Below, one piece after another: positions 1-64,000 of a stretch of 64,000 nucleotides of DNA (positions are counted from its first letter, which is position 1; the number at the start of each line of letters is the position of its first letter). Source of the DNA: Amorphochlora amoebiformis (Eukaryota; Cercozoa; Chlorarachniophyceae); the NCBI GenBank assembly GCA_054601695.1, contig BAAHQB010000087.1, positions 620,001-684,000 on the forward strand, written 5' to 3'. Both the position numbers and the translations under genes were made by a program. The notes under the pieces were generated by a model. It had not been told where the DNA came from, did not search any database, and saw nothing but the letters and a program-made list of their open reading frames with translations.

Positions 1-198
1 GATATTGATTGATTGATATGTGTGTATAAATACTACCTATATGTAACATATGTATGTTTGTATAAAAATCAATATGTGTATATTTTGAAGAATGTATGGA
101 TATTTATGTAAAATAATAGTTATATATATACATACATATATATATATATATATAAATATGAATATATAATTCATGTTCTATATATAGATACACACGCA

Positions 199-248
<50 letters not shown>

Positions 249-280
249 TATATATATTCCTGATATATCATATGCTTAGG

Positions 281-455
281 CTTGGATTAGGTTAGGGTTA
301 GGGTTAGAGTTAGACTTTGGGTTAGGCTTTTTGGACCTATAGGTAGGGTTTGGGTTAGGGTTAGGTTAGGGTTTGGGTTAGGGGTTAGGTTAGGGTTTGG
401 GTTAGGGTTTAGGTTAGGGTTTGGGTTACGGTTTTGGTTAGGGTTAGCGTTGGGA
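281..455 (+). repeat. interstitial TTAGGG-type repeat block
   Basis: Degenerate TTAGGG and TTTGGG units run from about 281 to 455. Together with the (AT)n tracts on both sides they fill most of 1-875, where I found no further kinase exon. Confidence 0.85.
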
Positions 456-747
456 CTGGGTCAGGGATAGGGGTAGAGGTTATAATCTGTAAGAATATAA
501 TTATAGAGATTCTTATCTATATGTATAATATTATCTATATTTATATATATATATATATATCAATATCAATATCATGTGTACATATATGTATATATATAAT
601 ATATACATATATATATAAATATGTATACATATGTATCTATATATGTAACATATGTATATATATATAAATATATATTGCATATATATATATATATCTATAT
701 TACATATATATATATATGTATAAATATATATATATATATATACATAT

Positions 748-852
<105 letters not shown>

Positions 853-875
853 TGCGAGAGGGAGGAGGAGATGAC

Positions 876-29773
<28,898 letters not shown>

Positions 29774-29955
29774 AGTTTAGAGCGTTCTGGGAAGACACGT
29801 GTCCTCTCCTTTTACACGTGTCTTACGACTTTTTGATTCAAAAGGAAAAGACAGCGTGACGTAACTGCTCTAAACGTGAATTGCCTCCGGTCACGAGAAT
29901 GTCACTCTGCAGCGTGCAGCGATCGAAGATTCTTCTACGAACCTAGCCGACAGAC
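29774..29955. promoter_or_regulatory. divergent promoter region with two CACGTG boxes
   Basis: This 182-bp gap separates the start codons of the minus-strand unrecognised gene and the plus-strand dioxygenase gene. It is free of microsatellite, unlike almost all other non-coding DNA here. It contains two palindromic ACACGTGT cores about 28 bp apart (near 29797 and 29825) and a TGACGTAA element near 29857, which resemble E-box/G-box and CRE-type sites. Shared regulation of both genes is inferred from the layout. Confidence 0.55.
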
Positions 29956-46163
<16,208 letters not shown>

Positions 46164-46817
46164 ACCAGTGGAGGTTTAGCTGTAGAAATTTCCTTCGGAA
46201 CCCAAGATTGCCATCCGCCTGAATTTTTGCTAATGATGTTACGACTCGGTATTAAAAAAAAAATAAGGTGCACGTGCACCCTACTCAACGATTTTCAGTA
46301 AATTCGATATATATCGAAATATAATAGTCGGTTATACACTAGATACAGGTCTCCAGGTGAGCTAGATCTAGAGATTACAACTATCTTCCAAGGAAATACT
46401 AGAAATATCCCATGCTCTAGATGTCCACATCAGTGTAGTCAGTATAATCACTAGCTAGATCATTGAATAGAAAACAATGAGCTGCCTGGGCTGCGCGTGA
46501 GTTTTTATATTCGCGATCCAGACATTATATTATTCTAGTTATTATCGTAAGAAGATTATGCTTGCTGCCAGGACAAGCCAACTGTCGCAATTATTATTAC
46601 ACAATTGCAACACTAGAACTAGCGTACTACCTAGACAATTGTGATCTCGATCATAAGTAAGTATAATATTATTTAAATATGTAGTATCGATTGGCAAGAT
46701 GACAAAAATATTATCTAGTATATGTAAGTTTTGTGCCTAACCAGAATTTCAACGTCGTACTTGCGCTCTATGGCTAAACTTTATATGTTTCTACAGTAGT
46801 TAGCCTTGCAGGACCAG
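46164..46817. other. convergent intergenic region, no gene found
   Basis: This region lies between the stop codons of the dioxygenase gene (plus) and the U2AF35 gene (minus). It is moderately AT-rich but lacks long microsatellites. It contains an A-run followed by the palindrome GGTGCACGTGCACC near 46268. I see no open frame with splice support and no RNA gene. It probably holds the two 3' UTRs. Confidence 0.6.
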
Positions 46818-48289
46818 CTAATCCTCAGCTGGAGCTGGCTTCTCCCCGGAGGCTGGCACTTGTTCCGACTCCGGAGCTCCATCTGGAGCTTGAGATGGTT
46901 TCTCTGAAGCTGGAGCTTCGGAAGCTGGAGCTTCGGAAGCTGGAGCTTCAGCCTCAGTCTTTGACTCCCCCTTGGACTCAGACTTTGCCTCCTTAGGTTT
47001 ACCCTTCTGTTCCTCCGGCTCCTTTGTATCTAAGGTACAAATTCATATTACTACTATCATGTGAATCAAGTAAGTCAAGAGAGTATAACCTTCCTTCTTG
47101 TCGCCGTCTCGCTTCGTATTCCACATGGCGATCATCCTGCGCCTCTCCTCGCTGTTTGACGCCCGAGCTACTTCATTATCATGCTTCTTACCCTTCTTGC
47201 GTCTCTCTCGCGATCTAGATCTGGATTTATCCTTTCTGCGCCGTCTACGTTCACGAGAACGAGAGCGGGAGTCATCAGAGCGATCGCGTTCTTCCGCTTT
47301 TCGACGCAGCTTCCTGAGCTTCTTTCTCAGAAACCTTCGCAGCAATTACACGATAGTTGTAAGATCAAGGTGGTGGTATGACAATTGATGCAATGAAAAT
47401 TAGGTTCAGTAGATGGGTGGAGGGAACTGTAACCAAACATATTAACAAAACTAGGAACACTTACTTTGAAGTATGCCGAATATGCATGAAATTGCAGTAG
47501 CCACCACGAGCACATTGATCCTCGTCGAACTGCCTGCAACGTGCCTCTCGGAAGTTGGTGACGAGAGAGAATTCTGGCATAAGCATCTGTCCTCCATAGT
47601 ATCGACCCCTGAGTGCAGTGCATGCCTTTTCCCCACCTTCCTCGGTCGTAAATTTCACATAGACGTTCCCGACGAGGTGGTCTCCCATATTCTCGAGCAC
47701 GTTCAGCTCTTCGATAGCTCCATAGTTACTGAGCTCGTCCAGAATTTCCTCATAAAAGTTTTCGAAGTGATCATCGTCCTCCACAGGCAAACCGTTAGGT
47801 CCCGGAGGTGGACGGACGTACATATGCGGGATAAGGACAGTTTGCGAGAAGTTGGGCTTAATGTGAACTCGAGAGCATCTCTCCCCGTGGCGGCATGCGC
47901 CAATCTTGTAATAGAACGGACAGTTGACCTAGTTGTGAATGTTCGTTAGGGTTTAATTCGTTGTAAGCTGATTTGTACGAAGTGTTTTTTTACACGTGAA
48001 TTACTGGGAGATGTACCTTATCATCCTCGGAACCCAGCACATTTGCAAGGTGAGCTGTAAGAGTAGGGTTTCAGAGGTTGTACCAGAATAGTTTGTCAGC
48101 ACGTTAAATACCTGCTCCGCCACCTCGACCTCCACCGCCGCCGCCACCGCCGCCCATGCCGCCGCCGCCGCCGCCTCCCCCGCCTCCCCCCCCGTTCCGC
48201 CGGCCACCACCGCCACCTCCTCCCCCACCATAGCCGCGACGATCACGGTCGTATCGGTCGTATCTGTCGTATCTTCCGAAACGAGACAT
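46818..48289 (-). CDS. U2AF1: U2AF 35-kDa subunit, splicing factor recognising the 3' splice-site AG; 5 exons, 378 aa
   Basis: Exons high to low: 48289-48112, 48054-48017, 47928-47465, 47334-47090, 47029-46818; all GT-AG, 1137 nt including TAG. In known family members this subunit binds the intron-terminal AG as a heterodimer with U2AF65 in the nucleus. Zinc finger 1 is CPFYYKIGACRHGERCSRVH (C-x8-C-x5-C-x3-H). The UHM/RRM-like domain contains GDHLVGNVYVKFTTEE. Zinc finger 2 is CRQFDEDQCARGGYCNFMH (C-x7-C-x5-C-x3-H). An RS-type tail follows (DRSDDSRSRSRERRRRRK). Two features differ from textbook U2AF1. The first ~59 residues are a Tyr-Asp-Arg then Gly-rich tract placed before zinc finger 1, whereas animal proteins have Gly in the tail. 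The C-terminus carries an Ala-Pro-Ser-Glu segment with three APASE repeats. Identification is very secure. Confidence 0.96.
48112..48289 (-). other. Gly-rich N-terminal extension of U2AF35
   Basis: Exon 1 encodes MSRFGRYDRYDRYDRDRRGY and then runs of 9, 12 and 9 glycines broken by RRN, M and R. It ends one base into the Ala codon that opens the conserved AHLANVLGSEDDK segment. On the plus strand this is a GCC/CCG-rich tract, quite unlike the AT-rich surroundings. Confidence 0.85.
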
Positions 48290-48448
48290 ATTTATGACGC
48301 TCCAACGCACGGGTTGCAGAGGTTGATCTTGCGCAAGTCCCTTCTCGAAGAAGTGCCGACTTATTCGAAATAGGTTCTAAGAAATTCGGGAAGATGGGTT
48401 TGACTACCATTTCATATTGGGACAACTGTGGGACACGCGATCCGTACA
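48290..48448. promoter_or_regulatory. divergent promoter between U2AF35 and OTUD6-type genes
   Basis: Only 159 bp separate the two start codons. The segment is not repetitive and must hold both 5' UTRs and core promoters. No clear TATA box is visible in either direction. A bidirectional promoter is inferred from layout only. Confidence 0.6.
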
Positions 48449-49447
48449 ATGGCGGATTCCAGCGAGACGCTCGGGCAGATGAAGACGAGACATAAGCTGG
48501 AGATTCGTCAGCTGGAGAAGGATTTTCGGGCAAAGGTCAAAATTACAAAGGGGAAAGACAAAAAGCGCGCGGTGAAGGCAGAGCAGGCGGCGGCGGAGAA
48601 AGAGATGAAGGAGAGGCATGCCAAGGAGAGGAGTGCGAAGCAGCCTGAGAGCGAGGAAAGTGAAACGAAGGCGCCCGAGATTACACCAAAGGTCGATGAA
48701 AAGAAGCCCGGAGGGGATGAGAAGAAAGAGGTAGGATGATCGATTTTACGTCTATATCAGTAGCTGACGGTGCATACGAAAACCCAAGGTGCGCCAGCTC
48801 TCCCGCGCGCAGAAGAAGAAGCTTAAAAAACAAGCCAAGCTTGAGGAGGTTTACTCTGCTTTTTCAATCTTCAGTTTTACAATCTGAGTGTTTATGCCTG
48901 GGACCGACTAGGAGCGAAAGAAAGCGCAAGCGGAAGCTGCCAAAATGACTGACTACAAGGCTATCGAGATGAACCGACTCATGGAAAAGCTCAAGCCAAA
49001 GGTATAATTTTCCCTAACCCATTCTAAGAGGGCATCGGATGCGTGTGTTTCGTTGCCAGGAGTTTCAAGCGCCTTGAGGAACATACGATTTGAAGACCAG
49101 CGAAACATAGTCCCGGGAAGAAAGAGGGGTGGTAGCCCAGTGCGTGGGGAGAGGTGGGCCAAGGCTGGTGCCAGGGTTTAGAATCCTCCTTGCCCTGGGA
49201 AGGGAAGGAGGCCTGGGTTGAGTTTTGGGTTGGTCATGAGAGTCAACTCTGTAACCTTCTCGATGTGTGAAAATCTACTCATGGATTCTGCCAGGGCTTC
49301 AAAGTTCACGAGGTTCAAGCTGATGGAAACTGCCTCTTTCGGGCATGCGTGCACCAACTTGACTTGGACGAGGTGAAGAACAAGGTATGTATTCATGCAA
49401 ACAGTCTTGGCCGAGGAACAGATGTCATTGTGAGTTAGATGTGTGTA

Positions 49448-49520
<73 letters not shown>

Positions 49521-49758
49521 TTAGATATATATATATATATATATAATTATTATTATATATTATTATATATTTATATATATATATAATATAATATATATAT
49601 AATATTATGTATATATGTATATATGTATATATATATAATACATATACATACTATAAATATATGTATATGTTATATATTATATATATATAGATATATATAT
49701 ATATATATATGTATATTACAAATATTTACATACATATATTCTCTCTCTCCTCCTTATC

Positions 49759-49802
<44 letters not shown>

Positions 49803-50333
49803 GTATATTACAAATATTTACGTACATATATTCTCTCTCTCCTCCTTATCCCACTCTCTCTTCCTTCGCTCTCTCTCTCCCCTCTCTCTTTCTCTCCCTT
49901 TCTTTCAGTCCCTCTTTCTCTCTCTTTCTTTCAGTCTCTCTTTCTCTTTCTCCCCACTCTCTCTTCCTTATCCCCCTCTTCCGTCGAGATATGAGAGAAA
50001 CACAGAAAGGGTTGAGGTGGAGAGTAAGAGAGTGATATATAATAATTAAATATATTTATTTACCACCTCGTTTGGTTATGTATAATATATGTATATATAT
50101 ATATATATATATATAATTATATATATATATGTATATATATATATCTATATATATATATATATTATATTGTAACGTAATAAAATAAATACGTGTATTACAC
50201 ATATAAATATATATAATTATGTATAATATATATATATATATATATAAATATATATATTATATATATACATATATATATAATATAATATATATATATATAT
50301 ATATATATAAATATGAAAATATATATGTATACA

Positions 50334-50376
<43 letters not shown>

Positions 50377-50537
50377 GCATTTATGACATAAATATATATT
50401 TAGGTACATATATGCGCATATATATATTTAATACTTATCTATATTTACACAAATTTTCCCGTGGATGTTACACACTATACACACACAAATAATTCTGATA
50501 AAATATGCATGTATATATACATATATCTACATATATC

Positions 50538-50576
<39 letters not shown>

Positions 50577-50616
50577 CTGATAAAATATGCGTATATATAC
50601 ATATATCTATATATAT

Positions 50617-50655
<39 letters not shown>

Positions 50656-50670
50656 ATGTACGTATACAAT

Positions 50671-50708
<38 letters not shown>

Positions 50709-50779
50709 TATATATGTGTGTGTATATATATATATATACATATATAATACATGAGCATGAAAAATACCTATGATTGAGT

Positions 50780-50839
<60 letters not shown>

Positions 50840-51545
50840 TATGTATATATATATATATATATAATTAATATACATATATATACATAATATATATACATAT
50901 ACATATATATAATATGTATATAATGTAAACCCTATATAAAAATATACGATTTGTATACATAATATACATACATATATATATATATATATAAAATATATAT
51001 GTACATATGATTGTGTGTGTGTGTGTTTGTGTAGTACACATACCGATAATTTCTTTATTTAAACATTTGTGACCCTAATCACCTTAATAGCCCTCTGTAA
51101 AGAATCACAAAGAACTTCGAAAGAAGACAGGAGACCTTTTGCTCGACAATAGCGAGGATTTTATGCCATACTTGCTCAAGGATGACGGGTGATTAAATTT
51201 TAGCACCATGATTCTCAAATCACCTTCCCTTACCCTCCCTTCTCCCTCTCCCTTTCTCTCACGCGTCTCATGTTCTCCTATTCCCTCCACCGACCTTTCA
51301 ACCATTTTCAGGAACCTGATGAGTGGAGAAGAGTACAAGGCTTACTGCAGTAAGATCGGGTCAACGTCTGCATGGGGCGGGCAGGCGGAGATAGCTGCCA
51401 TCTCCAGGATACTTGGTCGTCAAGTTGTAGTTCATTCTGCTTTTGCAAACGGTTTGATGAAGATAGCATTCATTATTTTTTGTATGTTATGAACCGATAT
51501 GCTTAGGTTGAATTTGCATTTTTTGGATGCTTGGGTGAGGTATTG

Positions 51546-51593
<48 letters not shown>

Positions 51594-51976
51594 ATATAGA
51601 CCTGACAATGGGCAGACCTAGCAAGCTATCCCCTCTTCGGATATCCTATCACAAGCACTATTATTCTCTAGGAGCGGTGAGAACTCTCTTTCTCTCTTTC
51701 CTTTCCACACTCTATTTCCACTTTCTTTCTTCATATTTCCCTCGCTCTCCAAAATCATTTCTCTCCTCTTCCCTCTCAGTCAACATATCCTCTCTTCTCT
51801 GCGTCGGTCCCGTTTGTCAAGACCTTCACCTTCTATATTCTTTCTCAAACATCACGTGAGCATGCTCGCTCTCTCTCTCTTTTCTTCTATCTCTCTCTCC
51901 TCCACCTCTATCTCTACCTGCCTTATTCTCAGTCATTGAATACTTACAGCACTACAACTCGGTGGTTGCCGGTTGA
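48449..51976 (+). CDS. OTUD6B: OTU-domain deubiquitinase, OTUD6 type; 8 exons, 283 aa, complete
   Basis: Exons: 48449-48730, 48789-48848, 48912-49001, 49295-49384, 51103-51188, 51312-51451, 51600-51676, 51950-51976; all GT-AG with matching phases. The N-terminal ~144 residues are a charged helical region ([19 protein letters not shown], then [11 protein letters not shown]), as in OTUD6 proteins. The OTU catalytic block is [20 protein letters not shown] with Asp154 and nucleophile Cys157. [16 protein letters not shown] follows, and the catalytic His276 is in HYNSVV eight residues from the end. In known relatives the enzyme cleaves ubiquitin chains and has been linked to translation initiation. 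Length (283 aa) is close to animal OTUD6B. The last exon is only 27 nt yet carries the catalytic His. The exon at 51103 could instead begin at 51091, which adds four residues in frame. Confidence 0.95.
49295..51976 (+). other. OTU protease domain exons
   Basis: Five exons (49295-49384 onward) form the OTU fold: the Cys-containing exon, the [15 protein letters not shown] helix exon, the [20 protein letters not shown] exon, the exon [20 protein letters not shown], and the terminal His exon. The Asp, Cys and His of the catalytic centre are all present. Confidence 0.92.
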
Positions 51977-52623
51977 CTTGATATCCATCTTGTTGCTGAA
52001 GACCAACGCGATCAAGCAAGCGAGAGCCAGGGATGTTCTCGACGGCTATCAGACCTTTTAGCATGAGGATCAGGCAAAATTGATTTGAGTTAATGAATCA
52101 TCTTTTTAAAAGTACAAACGCTAGCAATCACTGTAATACTAAAGATCTAGAAATCAAAAAATTATCAAAGATATAAAATGGTTGAGTACATGAACTACTG
52201 ATTCTAGTAGAGTTAGATTTTATCATCACAATCATGTGTCGCCATCATGATAGGATACACATGTAAGCGTATACTAGTATGTAATACATATGCACATACA
52301 TAACATATACACATACATATATTACACATACCATTACTAGATTATACACACATATATATATATCATAGTATCTAGAGTATGTACATGTCTAGAGTATACA
52401 TACATGTCTACGCATGTATACGTAGAATTGTAGATATATATATGTAATATATATATGTATATATGTATATATATATAATATACATGTGTGTATTGTATCA
52501 TATAGATACTACAGTGTATATCTAGAGATAAATTTTCCTTCAACAAATATTTCTGGAACGGTATATATATATCTAGTATATATATATATATATATATACT
52601 AGATATAGTATTATATATATACT

Positions 52624-52664
<41 letters not shown>

Positions 52665-52829
52665 TGTAGATGATTAATAGCTTGCGTGTGATATATACAA
52701 GATACTAGATATAACATATTTATCATCTAGATATACAGTCATGATCATCATCATCAGTGACTAACCCATGCCAAAATATATATGTACAAACTTGATATAT
52801 ATATATATATATATGTATATATATGTATG

Positions 52830-52888
<59 letters not shown>

Positions 52889-53083
52889 CACATATATGTA
52901 TATGTTTGTGACATCACGACTGCTTCAAGTTACAAGAGAGTACAATATTTCCAAATCTCTCACGCTAAAGCTAAACACCTGTGACAAGTTCTAATAAGAT
53001 GGTCCTAGTCTTTCAAGGACCATGGACACGTGTATGAATTGAACTTGAACAGAATGCGTTCACAGAGTCTCTTGTGGCTTAGC
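51977..53083. other. intergenic region between OTUD6-type gene and coiled-coil gene, no gene found
   Basis: This region separates the plus-strand OTUD6-type stop (51976) from the minus-strand coiled-coil stop (53084). It contains mixed AT-rich DNA, CTAGATATA-rich repeats around 52560-52735 and short (AT)n tracts. No spliced coding island or RNA gene was recognised. Confidence 0.6.
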
Positions 53084-63917
<10,834 letters not shown>

Positions 63918-64000
63918 GTATATATATATATAGTGGTATATATATATATATGTATATTATATATTCATACAGATTTCATATTTCATATATAACACAGCGA

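Noticed and set aside
281-455. Window near a chromosome end because of TTAGGG repeats
   Set aside because: The blocks are short, degenerate, scattered across all 64 kb in both orientations, and surrounded by genes. They are interstitial.
47098-47949. Plus-strand open frames opposite U2AF35
   Set aside because: They are shadows of the conserved zinc-finger, UHM and RS exons on the minus strand.

Overview
This window looks like nuclear DNA of a microbial eukaryote. It has spliceosomal genes with very short exons (about 16-464 nt), introns made mostly of (AT)n, (CT)n and (CA)n microsatellites, and many interstitial blocks of the TTAGGG telomere motif. The species cannot be named from sequence alone. 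TTAGGG-type motifs, an HRDFAARN kinase, a U2AF35 and an OTUD6-type OTU protease are compatible with several protist or algal groups. Most long open frames are microsatellite artefacts (Tyr-Ile or Ala-Arg runs). The real genes were found by joining short high-complexity islands through AG/GT sites with matching reading-frame phase.

Layout, left to right: (1) minus strand, 17322 down past the left edge: a protein kinase with an acidic N-terminus, a predicted beta-rich domain and a tyrosine-kinase-like catalytic core. 31 exons (517 codons) are visible and the C-terminus is missing. (2) minus strand, 29773-17932: an unrecognised 19-exon gene for about 500 residues with a basic C-terminal half. 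(3) plus strand, 29956-46163: 31 exons, 667 residues, a phytanoyl-CoA dioxygenase (PhyH)-type iron/2-oxoglutarate domain followed by HEAT-like repeats. (4) minus strand, 48289-46818: a U2AF35 (U2AF1) splicing factor, 5 exons. (5) plus strand, 48449-51976: an OTUD6-type deubiquitinase, 8 exons, complete. (6) minus strand, entering from the right edge and ending at 53084: a coiled-coil protein. Genes 2/3 and 4/5 are divergent pairs with intergenic gaps of 182 and 159 bp. Genes 3/4 are convergent.

The most unusual property is structural. Many exons are accompanied by partial copies of themselves: copies of an exon's 5' part lie upstream in the preceding intron, copies of its 3' part lie downstream in the following intron. 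The extreme cases are at least 12 copies of one PhyH exon tail (43011-44400) and eight copies of a two-heptad coiled-coil exon (60092-61048). A 1.09-kb almost pure (GC)n tract sits in a kinase intron, and a head-to-head TTAGGG/CCCTAA junction sits in an intron of gene 6.

No rRNA, tRNA, transposon or CRISPR array was recognised. All exon coordinates are hand-derived from splice-site and phase logic and have not been tested against transcripts.
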